From NCBI GenBank assembly GCA_947445115.1, contig CANFCG010000013.1, positions 1 through 62,725 on the forward strand: a stretch of 62,725 nucleotides of DNA, written 5' to 3'. Positions 45,108 to 53,982 of the stretch are shown here, piece by piece. This DNA comes from Comamonadaceae bacterium. Lineage in GTDB: Bacteria; Pseudomonadota; Gammaproteobacteria; Burkholderiales; Burkholderiaceae_C. Position 1 is the first letter of the stretch. Each line of letters opens with the position of its first letter. The translations under genes were made by a program, and so were the position numbers. The notes under the pieces are model-generated. The model worked only from the letters and a program-made list of their open reading frames with translations. It had not been told where the DNA came from and made no database searches.

Positions 45108-45881
45108 TCAAACGGTGAGCCAATCAAAGCCAGTTTCGGCATCTGCTAGGCAAACCTCAAAATGAAAACCCAATTTGCAAGACGCAATGGCACTGACCAC
45201 AAGATCAGGATGGTTGTTTTGCTCACTCAAATGCGCGGCCACCACATGCTGTAAATCCTTATGGGATATGGCTTGCAAGAGGTTTGCCGCTTGCGCATTA
45301 CTGAGATGTCCATAGTTGCCAGCAATCCGCTGCTTTAAAAATGACGGGTATTTACTGGCTTGTAGCATCGCCTCATCATGATTAAATTCCAGCACGAGTG
45401 CATGCAGGTTATGCATTTGCTGCATCGCGTAGGGCGTCACATGCCCCAAGTCGGTTAATAAACCAAAGCGCTTATCGCCATCGGTCACCGTAAGTTGCAG
45501 CGGTTCTTTGGCATCGTGCGCCACCGTGAATGGATGGATGCACAGATCTTTGATTTGAATAGGCTCTCCATCGACAGCAAACTGAACTTGCCCTGCCAAA
45601 TCTGGGCTGCCTATCGCGGCATAAGTCCCACGGCTCATAAGAATAGGCAAGTGGGCTTGCAAGGCCAATTGACGAGCACAGCCAATGTGGTCGCTGTGCT
45701 CGTGGGTGACAAACACGGCATCCACATCGGACAACGAGAGTCCACGGCGAGACAGTCGCTCCTCTAATTGCTTGTAAGGCAAGCCGCAATCAATTAAGAG
45801 CCGAGTCGTTGCTCGGACAGCGGTGACCTCCAGCAGTGTGGCATTGCCTGAACTACCGCTCCCTAAGCTACAAAAGCGCAA
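45108..45881 (-). CDS. MBL-fold metallohydrolase (YycJ/WalJ-like)
   Basis: The 257-residue protein begins MRFCSLGSGSSGNATLLEV, typical of the YycJ group. It contains the metal motif THEHSDHIGC and the later HDAKEPLQLTV and TDLGH. Family members are proposed nucleases or phosphodiesterases; the substrate is not settled. It follows bamC after 12 bases on the same strand, a common betaproteobacterial order. Confidence 0.85.
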   Translation of the reverse strand: MRFCSLGSGSSGNATLLEVTAVRATTRLLIDCGLPYKQLEERLSRRGLSLSDVDAVFVTHEHSDHIGCARQLALQAHLPILMSRGTYAAIGSPDLAGQVQFAVDGEPIQIKDLCIHPFTVAHDAKEPLQLTVTDGDKRFGLLTDLGHVTPYAMQQMHNLHALVLEFNHDEAMLQASKYPSFLKQRIAGNYGHLSNAQAANLLQAISHKDLQHVVAAHLSEQNNHPDLVVSAIASCKLGFHFEVCLADAETGFDWLTV

Positions 45882-45893
45882 AACTGAGCGCGC

Positions 45894-47039
45894 TTATTGC
45901 AAGTCGTCCGACAGCACTTTTAGGATATTTTTTGCGTCAACCGTGTTCAAAATTTGTCCCGTCGTCGTCGCTACCGACACTCTTGTGCGGTCAGCCTCGG
46001 CTTTTATCACAACCTGATATTTTTGCAAAACGTCTTTCGTTTTAGCACCGAACATTCGCGCAAAAAATCCTGGGGCATTCTTCTCTGCATCGGGCTCCAC
46101 GTAGCGAACAAAATAAATGCCAGTGCTGCGGTCACGGTCTTCGACCGTAAAGTTAGTGCGATCTAAGCTCAAGCCCACTCGGCGCCAAGCTTGGTCAAAC
46201 GTGTCACTGATCATGAGGCTCACTTGGGTGCCCTCTGTCACGATCTTGACGCGACGATCGGCCGCCGCCGATACGGCAGTCACAGCAGGCGCTCCAGCAA
46301 CAGTGGGTTGATCCAGCGCCGCCTTCGCGGCTTCTGACGTACCGCCTAAACGCACCATCAGTCGCTTTAAGAACTCAACCTCTAGCTCTGGTTCAATGGG
46401 CCTTGGCTTCCATTGCACTCTTGTCTTAGCGCTGTCAACAAAGTCTTCGCTCATACCGCGGTGGGTGATATAAATTTCCGTGCCACCGCTCGCCGTCCGC
46501 TCCATTCGCGTGCGGTATTTGTCGCGCTCGTTAGTTGAATAAAGACCATCAAAAACTTTGCCAAGCAGCTTACGAATTCCATCTTGCGGCAATTTGGCAC
46601 GATTTTCGTTCCACTCAGTTTCCATGATGCCTAAATTGGGCTGATCGATCACCAAGGTGAACCCGCTCTCCGTCCAGAAAGTTTTTACGCCATCCCACAA
46701 TTTTTCAGGCGGCCGATCAACGACTAGCCAGCGCTGCGTCCCTTCGCGCTGCACACGTACGTCGCCAAGCTGGGTGGCGGCGACGTTACTCATCGATGCC
46801 GCCGAGCTTGTACTCGCTTGCGATCCAGGCACACTAGCGTAGGCGCTTGCATTGGCTGCACCGCCCGCAGGAACGGCCGCTTGCGCATTTTTTATCAGCT
46901 GGCTTAAGTCTGGCGGAACTTCCAAAGTAGGCGAGGCCTTGCCTTGCGATTTGTAGTCGACTTTATTATTGTCAAACGTGGTGGAGCATGCCGTCAATAC
47001 CAACAAGGCCGATGCGGCCAAAATCTTTGTGTTCATCAT
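45894..47039 (-). CDS. bamC: Outer membrane assembly lipoprotein BamC
   Basis: The 381-residue lipoprotein (ILAASALLVLTAC) has the N-terminal unstructured BamC segment (VDYKSQGKASPTLEVPPDLSQL). Two helix-grip domains follow (RWLVVDRPPEKLWDGVKTFWTESGF; ISDTFDQAWRRVGLSLDRTNFTVEDRDRSTGIYFVRYV). It is part of the BAM complex that inserts beta-barrels such as the porin in this window. Its ATG overlaps the dapA stop as TAATG. Confidence 0.92.
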   Translation of the reverse strand: MMNTKILAASALLVLTACSTTFDNNKVDYKSQGKASPTLEVPPDLSQLIKNAQAAVPAGGAANASAYASVPGSQASTSSAASMSNVAATQLGDVRVQREGTQRWLVVDRPPEKLWDGVKTFWTESGFTLVIDQPNLGIMETEWNENRAKLPQDGIRKLLGKVFDGLYSTNERDKYRTRMERTASGGTEIYITHRGMSEDFVDSAKTRVQWKPRPIEPELEVEFLKRLMVRLGGTSEAAKAALDQPTVAGAPAVTAVSAAADRRVKIVTEGTQVSLMISDTFDQAWRRVGLSLDRTNFTVEDRDRSTGIYFVRYVEPDAEKNAPGFFARMFGAKTKDVLQKYQVVIKAEADRTRVSVATTTGQILNTVDAKNILKVLSDDLQ

Positions 47040-47959
47040 TAGTCTTTCAATAAGCCTGTGGCTCGCATTGCTTGTTCAACCACCGTTTGCCCTGCTGGTG
47101 TGAGCGCTGTCATCGGCAGGCGAATAGCCTCACCGCACAAGCCCATACGCGCTGCCGCCCATTTCACAGGGATTGGATTGGCTTCAACGAATAAATGTTT
47201 ATGCAGCGGCATGAGCTCAAACTGAAGGCGCATCGCTGTCGCCACATCTCCGTTCACAGCGGCAACGCACAGCTCGTGCATTTTGCGCGGTGCAATGTTG
47301 GCTGTCACGCTGATATTGCCTTGCCCGCCGCACAGCATCAGCGCCACAGCGGTAGGGTCATCACCCGAGTAAATGCCGAAATTTGTTAATCCGCGTTCAC
47401 GCACGGCTTTAATCAGCCACTGCGCGCGCTCGATGTTTCCCGTCGCTTCTTTGATGCCCACAATGCCATCGACTTCGGCCAGACGCATCACCGTGTCGTG
47501 CGCCATATCGGCCACTGTGCGACCTGGAACGTTGTACAGATACATCGGCAGCTCGACGCTCTCGATAATTTTTTTGAAATGCAGGTACTGACCTTCTTGC
47601 GTCGGGCGGTTGTAGTACGGCACCACTTGCAGCTGAGAATGTGCGCCCACCTTTTTGGCGTAACGCGCCAGTTCAATCGCCTCGGCCGTCGAGTTCGCGC
47701 CGCAGCCCGCCATGATAGGCACAAAACGCTCGGTGTGCTTGGCGGCTTGCTCGACCGACACGCGAATGATTTCGCAGTGCTCCTCGACGCTTACCGTGGG
47801 TGATTCGCCCGTTGTACCGACGACGCCGATGCAATCTGTGCCCTCGGCAATATGCCAATCGACCAGCTTTCGCAAGCCCGCATAGTCGACACTGCCGTCA
47901 TCCAGCATGGGGGTAATGAGTGCAACGATACTGCCTGTGAGTGGCGAGGTAGGTGTCAT
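47039..47959 (-). CDS. dapA: 4-hydroxy-tetrahydrodipicolinate synthase
   Basis: DapA (306 residues) condenses pyruvate with aspartate semialdehyde for lysine and diaminopimelate. It has [29 protein letters not shown], and the Schiff-base Lys in [10 protein letters not shown]. It overlaps the methyltransferase gene upstream and bamC downstream. Confidence 0.96.
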   Translation of the reverse strand: MTPTSPLTGSIVALITPMLDDGSVDYAGLRKLVDWHIAEGTDCIGVVGTTGESPTVSVEEHCEIIRVSVEQAAKHTERFVPIMAGCGANSTAEAIELARYAKKVGAHSQLQVVPYYNRPTQEGQYLHFKKIIESVELPMYLYNVPGRTVADMAHDTVMRLAEVDGIVGIKEATGNIERAQWLIKAVRERGLTNFGIYSGDDPTAVALMLCGGQGNISVTANIAPRKMHELCVAAVNGDVATAMRLQFELMPLHKHLFVEANPIPVKWAAARMGLCGEAIRLPMTALTPAGQTVVEQAMRATGLLKD

Positions 47960-48522
47960 AAATGAAATCTAGGTAAGTCTGGCGAAGCGCCCATTTTAGC
48001 CGCCGACTTAGCCGCCACAATCCGCTGGACAAAGCGATCTGGTGCTGTCAAAAACCCTTCTTCGTAGGCGACGACGTTCAAGCTAGCGCATAGCGACAAC
48101 AATTCTTTACTTTTAAGTAGAAAGTCTGGACGCGAGGGCTTGCCGACCGCCTCATTGCCTACGGCAAAAGTCTCATAAATCAAGAAACCACCGTCCTTCA
48201 GGCTGGTTAGCAGTTTGGGGAACACAGGACGCCACAGGTAATTGGTCACAACCACCGTATCGAAGGTTTCGCCCAGCAGTGGCCACGGCGTGTTTTCGAT
48301 ATCTGCTTGTACCAAGCGTGCGTTTGGCGAATGCGTAACCACGACTTGCAAGGCTTCTTTTGAGATATCCAAAGCAGTCACAGCGCAACCCTTGTTGGCA
48401 AACAGCTTGACGTGCCTACCTGTCCCGCAGGCTAAATCCAGTATGACTTGGGAGGGTTTTATCAGATGCGCCCAGCGCGTGACCCACGACGACGGAGCAC
48501 TTAAAGCAAGATGCGCTGTCAC
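47956..48522 (-). CDS. Class I SAM-dependent methyltransferase
   Basis: The protein is about 188 residues long, with motif [16 protein letters not shown], post-[12 protein letters not shown], and acidic [10 protein letters not shown], the TehB/Methyltransf_11 layout. Substrate unknown. The GTG start at 48522 overlaps the stop of the small upstream gene (GTGA), which argues for it over the TTG at 48531. It overlaps dapA by 4 bases. Confidence 0.85.
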   Translation of the reverse strand: MTAHLALSAPSSWVTRWAHLIKPSQVILDLACGTGRHVKLFANKGCAVTALDISKEALQVVVTHSPNARLVQADIENTPWPLLGETFDTVVVTNYLWRPVFPKLLTSLKDGGFLIYETFAVGNEAVGKPSRPDFLLKSKELLSLCASLNVVAYEEGFLTAPDRFVQRIVAAKSAAKMGASPDLPRFHL

Positions 48523-48653
48523 GAAAAACAAAACCAGATTTGATTGGCCGTCGTCACGATGAAGTCCGGGTTTGTATAGGCACCCAGCACCAGCAATAGT
48601 ACCCCCGTCGCCAGCGCAAAGACCACTGTTTTTTTAAGCAACTTGCTTGGCAC
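48519..48653 (-). CDS. Small single-helix membrane protein, 44 residues
   Basis: A short frame from GTG 48653 to TGA 48519, with a GAGG site about 9 bases upstream. It encodes one hydrophobic helix (VVFALATGVLLLVLGAY) followed by a short tail ending [11 protein letters not shown]. It overlaps the MFS gene at its start and the methyltransferase gene at its stop (GTGA). The packing and the fit of the frame argue that it is real. A TTG at 48641 is an alternative start. Function unknown. Confidence 0.55.
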   Translation of the reverse strand: MPSKLLKKTVVFALATGVLLLVLGAYTNPDFIVTTANQIWFCFS

Positions 48654-49857
48654 GAGCAATTCCCTCTTCTTTCACAGGCAAATTAATCAGCGCTGCAAAC
48701 ACGCCCAGCGCAATCGACAACTGCCAGACGATGTCGTAGCTACCCGTGCGGTCATATAAATATCCGCCCAGCCACACACCCATAAACGAGCCGACTTGGT
48801 GGCTCATAAACACAAAGCCACCCAGCATGGACAAATGCGCGACGCCAAAAATCTGAGCGACCGTCGCATTGGTTGGCGGCACGGTTGAGAGCCATAGCGT
48901 ACCCATCACGGCGGAGAAAATATACACGCTCGTGGGCGACAAAGGTGCCACCAAGAAAATCGTAATCACCACCGCACGCGCGGCATAAATAAAAGACAAG
49001 ATGTGACGCTTGGGCATACGTTGCCCAAGTACGCCTGCCGCATACGTGCCAAACACATTGAACAGACCAATCAAGCCCAGTGCATACGCCGCCACCTCGG
49101 GCGAGAGGCCTTTGTCCTTCAAATAGCTCGGCATGTGCACGCCAATAAACACCACTTGAAAACCGCAGACAAAATAGCCCGCCATTAAGAGTTGAAAGCT
49201 GGGGTACTTAAACGCTTCTTTAAGCGCCTGGAGAATTGACTGCTCCCGCGCAGGCGCTTGCCCACCCGCAAAGCCTGGCTCACGCAAGCCAAATGCCAGC
49301 GGAATAATCATCAGCACCGCCACACTCAAAATCATCAGGGCTTCTTTTGCACCAAAATTTTGAATGAGCGAGCTCTCGGTGGGCACCATCAAAAACTGCC
49401 CAAATGAGCCTGCTGCTGCTGCCACCCCCATCGCCCACGAGCGCTTATCGGCACTCACATTTCGGCCAATGATGCCGTAGATCACTGCATAGGTTGTGCC
49501 CGCCTGCGCCGCGCCAATCAAGATGCCCGTGGACAGCATAAATGCGAGGGGCGTGGTCGCCTGTGCCATGCCCGCAAGCCCCAGTGCATAAAGGATAGCG
49601 CCACACACGATGGCTTTGAATGCGCCAAATTTATCGGCCACCATGCCGGCAAAAATGCCAAAAAATCCCCACGATAAATTTTGAATGGCAATGGCAAACG
49701 AAAAGGTTTCGCGCGACCAGTTTTGTGCCTGCGTAATCGGCTGCAACCACAAACCAAAACCATGCCGGATGCCCATTGCCAGCGTCACGACCATCGCACC
49801 GCAGAGCAAAACTTGAAACATAGAGAGCGTTTTAGGGGAGGTTGTGGGTGTCATCAA
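48634..49857 (-). CDS. MFS transporter (monocarboxylate/oxalate-formate type)
   Basis: The 407-residue carrier has 12 helices. It starts LLCGAMVVTLAMGIRHGFGLWLQPI and contains the loop MVADKFGAFKAI and a second-half loop LGQRMPKRHI. The RHGFGLWLQP motif is seen in MFS members related to monocarboxylate carriers and OxlT; substrate unknown. Two ATG codons in tandem open the gene. It is the first gene of a minus-strand run down to 45.1 kb and is divergent from the AEC gene. Confidence 0.87.
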   Translation of the reverse strand: MMTPTTSPKTLSMFQVLLCGAMVVTLAMGIRHGFGLWLQPITQAQNWSRETFSFAIAIQNLSWGFFGIFAGMVADKFGAFKAIVCGAILYALGLAGMAQATTPLAFMLSTGILIGAAQAGTTYAVIYGIIGRNVSADKRSWAMGVAAAAGSFGQFLMVPTESSLIQNFGAKEALMILSVAVLMIIPLAFGLREPGFAGGQAPAREQSILQALKEAFKYPSFQLLMAGYFVCGFQVVFIGVHMPSYLKDKGLSPEVAAYALGLIGLFNVFGTYAAGVLGQRMPKRHILSFIYAARAVVITIFLVAPLSPTSVYIFSAVMGTLWLSTVPPTNATVAQIFGVAHLSMLGGFVFMSHQVGSFMGVWLGGYLYDRTGSYDIVWQLSIALGVFAALINLPVKEEGIARAKQVA

Positions 49858-49905
49858 GAGTCCTTCTGTGGCAATCCCAAATTATGCGCGTGATAATCTG
49901 CCGCT

Positions 49906-50883
49906 ATGTTGTCTGTTGTCCAAGTCACGCTTCCCTTTTTTGCACTCGTTTTGCTGGGCTATATTGCCACGCGGCGTGGGCTTTTGCCTATTGCCGCCAT
50001 TCCAGGCTTAAACGCATTCGTACTCTTCTTTGCACTGCCCTGCATGCTGTTTCGGTTTGGTGCCTCCACCCCGATTGCGCAATTGTTAGACGGTAGCGTT
50101 TTTATCGTCTATCTGCCTTGCGCACTTGTCATGGTGGGACTGACCATTGCGCTGACGCGTTCGCGCCGAACCAACTGGAATAACGCCTCGCTGGGCGCTT
50201 TAGTGGCGGCCTTCCCTAATACGGGATTTATGGGTATGCCGATGCTGGTCGCTTTGCTGGGCGCTAAAGTGGCGGGGCCGACCATCATCACCATCACGAT
50301 TGACATGGTCATCACCACTTCGCTATGCGTGGCGCTGTCGCGCTTAGATGCCGCAGGCGAGCACGGTGCTCGGGTGGCCTTTCGCAAAGCCTTGCTGGGC
50401 ATGGTCTCCAACCCCATGCCGTGGGCAATTTTGCTAGGTACGGCGTTTTCCGCTTTAAACATGGAATTGCTGGGCCCGGTGGCTAAAACGGTCGAATTGT
50501 TAGGCAATGCGGCATCACCCGCGGCCTTGTTCACCATAGGCGCGGTATTAGCTAGAACTAGTATTGCAGCAGGCGATGCCCTTGACACAGGGCCACATAA
50601 AGCCCGCCCATGGCAAGACTACTGGTTGATCGCTTTACTCAAACTGTTTTTACACCCGCTGCTGGTACTGCTTGTAGGCAGCAGCGCGATTCAATTAGGT
50701 TTGCCGCTGGATCACTTTGCCTTAACGGTTATTGTCTTAGTCGCCGCGCTGCCCAGCGCCAGCAACGTGGCGCTACTGGCTGAGCGGTTTGAAGCCGACA
50801 CGGCACGCATCGCTCGCATCATCTTGGTGTCCACCGCCTTGGCGTTTTTTACTTTTTCGGGTGCGGTGGCTTTGCTAACTTAA
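49906..50883 (+). CDS. AEC family transporter
   Basis: The 325-residue membrane protein has two sets of five helices, with the AEC start VTLPFFALVLLGYIATRRGLLP, AAFPNTGFMGMPML, and a polar helix near the end (ALPSASNVALLAERFEAD). The family exports auxin-like and dicarboxylic acids; substrate unknown. Its end overlaps the convergent priA stop by 4 bases. Confidence 0.9.
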   Translation: MLSVVQVTLPFFALVLLGYIATRRGLLPIAAIPGLNAFVLFFALPCMLFRFGASTPIAQLLDGSVFIVYLPCALVMVGLTIALTRSRRTNWNNASLGALVAAFPNTGFMGMPMLVALLGAKVAGPTIITITIDMVITTSLCVALSRLDAAGEHGARVAFRKALLGMVSNPMPWAILLGTAFSALNMELLGPVAKTVELLGNAASPAALFTIGAVLARTSIAAGDALDTGPHKARPWQDYWLIALLKLFLHPLLVLLVGSSAIQLGLPLDHFALTVIVLVAALPSASNVALLAERFEADTARIARIILVSTALAFFTFSGAVALLT

Positions 50884-53051
50884 ATCGTCAGCGGATCGAC
50901 ATCCAACGCCCAGCGCAGCACACCCGTTGTTTTAAGTTCACGTAAATAAGGCTGCCAGCTTGCGAGCATTCGCTGCAAAGCCATACGGGACGGGGCTTCC
51001 ACTAGCATCTGGGCACGCTCCACGTTGGCGATACGCTGCATCGGCATGGGCACGGCAGGGTAGAGCGTGACGTAATTTTTAGATGCAGGATCGCGCCACG
51101 GTTCAAACTCGGGCTCGGTAGCAACCACAGCGGCCGCGCTATCCAAAAACGCTTGAGCGAGTTCCTGTGTTCGCCCTTCGGCACGCACCAGTGCTTGATA
51201 ACTAAACGGCGGCATGGCCGCGGCCTCGCGCTCCGCGAGCTGCGTTGCCGCGAAGGCAGGATAGTCATGCGCTGCCAGTGTTTTGTAGAGCAGATGCTGT
51301 GGATGCTGCGTTTGCAGCCACACCTCAGCTTGGCCGCTCATGCTGGCGTCCCGCCCCGCACGGCCTGCGGCTTGCATCAAGAGCGAAAACAGGCGCTCGG
51401 GCGCTCTAAAGTCCGCGGCAAACAAAGCACTATCAGGATTCACCGCTGCCACCAGTGTGATACGCCGAAAGTCGTGCCCCTTGGTCACCATTTGCGTACC
51501 TACCAGCACATCGACCTCGCCTGCATGGACACTGGCCATTTGCGCCTCTAAGCTGCCCTTAGCGCTGGTCGAGTCAGCATCTAAACGCAGCACGCGGAAC
51601 TTTGTCCCCAGCTGCGCCACCAACATCTCTTCCAGCTGCTCCGTCCCCCGCCCCTGCATCCCGATATCCAAATTACCACACAGCGGACATTGGCGCGGCA
51701 CGCTCGTTGTGAGCGAGCAATGGTGGCAGCGCAAACGCCGATCTTTTTTGTGGAAAACTTGATTTGCGCTGCAGTTAGGGCAAGCGCTTTTCCACTCGCA
51801 CGAGCCGCAATTGAGCACGGGCGCATAGCCACGCCTATTTAAAAACAACAGTGTTTGCTCACCCCGCTCGGCCCGCTCGGTGATGGCCGCCATCAAGGCC
51901 GGCGCAAGGCCGCCTGCCATCAACTCGCCTTTTTGCTGCAAACGCATGTCGACTAAACGCACTTTAGGCATGGCGGCAGAGCTAATTCTGGACGGCATAT
52001 CCAGCCGCTGATAGCGCCCCACACCGTTGGCGTTGTGCCACGTCTCAATCGACGGCGTGGCCGATCCCAGAATCACTTGAATGCGCTCGCTGGAACCACT
52101 GCTGCTGGCCCGGTATACCGCCAAATCCCGCGCCGAATAACGCGATCCATCTTGGCTTTTGTAGCTCGGGTCGTGCTCTTCGTCCACCACGATCAGGCGC
52201 AAATGCGGCATGGACGCCAGCACCGCCAACCGCGTGCCCAGCACCAACCGCGCGTGCCCCAGATGCGCCGCTAGCCAGCTCGCCGTGCGCTGCGCGGGCG
52301 TCATCCCGCTGTGCATCAGCACCACCGTACCCGCGCCAAAACGCGCTTCGATGCGCCCCTGAAACCGCGCTTCCATTTGCGGCGTGAGGTTGATTTCTGG
52401 CACCATGACTAGTGCCTGTGCTTTTTCGTCCGCCGCCAGCACCTGCTCAATGCGGCGCAAATACACTTCGGTTTTACCGCTGCCCGTTGCGCCAAACAAG
52501 AGCTTGGGACGCGGGTCATCGCTTTGTAGTTGCGCCAATACCTGCTCTTGCTCGGGGCTTAACTCGCAAGCAGCATCGTTCCCGCCAATCACACCATCAT
52601 CCGTACCCGTAACTTGGTCATTCCCGCGAAGGCGGGAATCCATGGCGACGTCTGTGGATTCCCGCCTTCGCGGGAATGACATCATCTTCTCACGCTTCTT
52701 CATGAGCCGCGCAAACTGCACCTCATCTAAATCACGCAGTTGCGGCGGCAGCGCCGCCATCGCCAGCTCGCCCGCAAAGCGCTGGTAATAGCCAGCGGCA
52801 AACCGAATCAAATCAACCCACGCCTTGCCCAGCGGCGGCACGTCCAGCACAGAGGTGATTGGTTTTAGCGTCGCCAGCTCTGGCTCATCCATGCCCTGTG
52901 CAGGCATCCAGACAACCCCCAGCAGCTCCCGCGCGCCCAGCGGCACGCGCACCAGCGTGCCTAGCGGCAACGAAGCACTGTGACGGTAACTGAGCACTTC
53001 GGGCAGGCGGCTGTGCGCTGGCGTTGGCAGCACAACCGACACGCCGTACAT
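50880..53051 (-). CDS. priA: Primosomal replication restart helicase PriA
   Basis: PriA (about 723 residues from ATG 53051) restarts stalled forks. It has an N-terminal 3'-end binding domain (PEVLSYRHSASLPLGTLVRVPLG), Walker A LLFGATGSGKTEVYL, DEEHDPSYK, the zinc ligands CEWKSACPNCSANQ and CHHCSL/CPLCGN, and helicase motifs GTQMVTKGHDF and AGRAGRDASM. Between the N-terminal domain and the helicase core lies a linker coded by two inverted dRS3-like repeats ([21 protein letters not shown]). The open frame runs up to a TTG at 53159, but that part covers direct repeats and is probably not translated. Confidence 0.94.
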   Translation of the reverse strand: MYGVSVVLPTPAHSRLPEVLSYRHSASLPLGTLVRVPLGARELLGVVWMPAQGMDEPELATLKPITSVLDVPPLGKAWVDLIRFAAGYYQRFAGELAMAALPPQLRDLDEVQFARLMKKREKMMSFPRRRESTDVAMDSRLRGNDQVTGTDDGVIGGNDAACELSPEQEQVLAQLQSDDPRPKLLFGATGSGKTEVYLRRIEQVLAADEKAQALVMVPEINLTPQMEARFQGRIEARFGAGTVVLMHSGMTPAQRTASWLAAHLGHARLVLGTRLAVLASMPHLRLIVVDEEHDPSYKSQDGSRYSARDLAVYRASSSGSSERIQVILGSATPSIETWHNANGVGRYQRLDMPSRISSAAMPKVRLVDMRLQQKGELMAGGLAPALMAAITERAERGEQTLLFLNRRGYAPVLNCGSCEWKSACPNCSANQVFHKKDRRLRCHHCSLTTSVPRQCPLCGNLDIGMQGRGTEQLEEMLVAQLGTKFRVLRLDADSTSAKGSLEAQMASVHAGEVDVLVGTQMVTKGHDFRRITLVAAVNPDSALFAADFRAPERLFSLLMQAAGRAGRDASMSGQAEVWLQTQHPQHLLYKTLAAHDYPAFAATQLAEREAAAMPPFSYQALVRAEGRTQELAQAFLDSAAAVVATEPEFEPWRDPASKNYVTLYPAVPMPMQRIANVERAQMLVEAPSRMALQRMLASWQPYLRELKTTGVLRWALDVDPLTI
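52617..52680. repeat. Perfect 26-bp inverted pair of dRS3-like repeats inside priA
   Basis: Arms 52617-52642 and 52655-52680 are exact reverse complements, separated by 12 bases, giving a 64-base hairpin or cruciform within the priA coding sequence. The frame stays open throughout. Confidence 0.93.
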
Positions 53052-53092
53052 TGCCTGAGTGCCGAGTAGGGGATTTATATTTTTTGCAATCA

Positions 53093-53159
53093 ATTTATCG
53101 TGGTCAATCGTTAAAAAAGTTTCACTCTCTGCGCTAAGTCCTTGATTTATCGTGGTCAA
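53093..53159. promoter_or_regulatory. Direct repeat pair upstream of priA, possible operator
   Basis: The 15-base word ATTTATCGTGGTCAA occurs at 53093-53107 and 53145-53159, exactly 52 bases apart (about five helical turns). On the gene strand each begins TTGACC, a -35-like hexamer. The pair lies 42-108 bases before the priA ATG. Confidence 0.5.
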
Positions 53160-53177
53160 AAATCACCCCCATATTTT

Positions 53178-53186
53178 GTGGATAAC
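53178..53186 (-). promoter_or_regulatory. Consensus DnaA box upstream of priA
   Basis: TGTGGATAA is the reverse complement of the strong DnaA box TTATCCACA. No cluster of boxes surrounds it, so this is not an origin. The 379 bases between the ybeY stop and the chosen priA start hold this box, the direct repeats and otherwise nothing clear. Confidence 0.5.
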
Positions 53187-53430
53187 TTTGTGAATTACTA
53201 CCCGCCATTCCCCGCCAAGCCCCATTACTCAAGGGCTGCTCTAGATTGCCGCGCAAATAAGCAATAAATTAACTTCCATTAATATCAAATACTTACCGAC
53301 ATTTTCTAGCGCAAAAGAAAATTCAGCCAGGGGCTTGACAAGCTTTTTACCGCTCTCCATTTTGTGTGCATAAGACACCCCTGATTTCATAAGGCTTTTG
53401 CCGATAGCACCGCGTGAAACTCCCGTGAAA

Positions 53431-53952
53431 TCAAGCTTCGTAGGGGTTCACAACCCCAAGGCCTTGTAATATTAGGACTTCCAGCGCCTCCATCCTCGCG
53501 GCGCCCGTCTGGCTGTGCTCATGGTCATAGCCCATAGCGTGCAGCGTGCCATGTACGAGCAAATGGATGTAGTGCGCCCGTAAATCCTTGCCTTGCTCGG
53601 CAGCCTCACGTGCCAGCACGGGCGCGCACAGAACAAGGTCAGCCGACAGCACAGGGGATAAGGCATAGTCAAACGTCAGCACATTGGTGGCGTAGTCTTT
53701 AGCGCGATATTGCCGATTAAGGGCTTGTCCTTCAACGGCATCCACAATGCGAACCGTGATTTCAGCGGCGTGCGCACGACTATTGGCTTGGTGTCCTTTA
53801 ATGAGCGCGAGCGGGTGCACAATCGTATGCTTGATAGCTCTCGTCACCGCGTGACGCGGCAGCGCCAGTCGATGCGCCGTAAAAGCCGTATCCTTCCTAG
53901 GGTTTGCCCACTGTAAGGATAGGGTGAGTTCGGGGTAAGCTTGAAGGTTCAT
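53431..53952 (-). CDS. ybeY: Endoribonuclease YbeY
   Basis: YbeY (173 residues) is a metal-dependent RNase in 16S rRNA maturation and ribosome quality control. The zinc motif is [18 protein letters not shown] (H-G-x-L-H-x3-D-H), preceded by [18 protein letters not shown]. The N-terminus is slightly long. Its usual neighbour phoH is at 4.1-5.0 kb. It is divergent from afuA with a 30-base gap. Confidence 0.93.
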   Translation of the reverse strand: MNLQAYPELTLSLQWANPRKDTAFTAHRLALPRHAVTRAIKHTIVHPLALIKGHQANSRAHAAEITVRIVDAVEGQALNRQYRAKDYATNVLTFDYALSPVLSADLVLCAPVLAREAAEQGKDLRAHYIHLLVHGTLHAMGYDHEHSQTGAARMEALEVLILQGLGVVNPYEA

Positions 53953-53982
53953 TTAGAACTTTGCCCTTATAGAGGAACAGAC

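Noticed and set aside
52617-52680. Frameshift or pseudogene in priA
   Set aside because: The repeats keep the frame and all helicase motifs follow intact.
53052-53159. N-terminal extension of PriA from a TTG at 53159
   Set aside because: It would start within one direct repeat and run through the other, and does not resemble PriA. The ATG at 53051 gives the family N-terminus.
53160-53200. Chromosome origin signalled by a DnaA box
   Set aside because: Only one good box, no cluster, no AT-rich unwinding element, and no dnaA or dnaN nearby.
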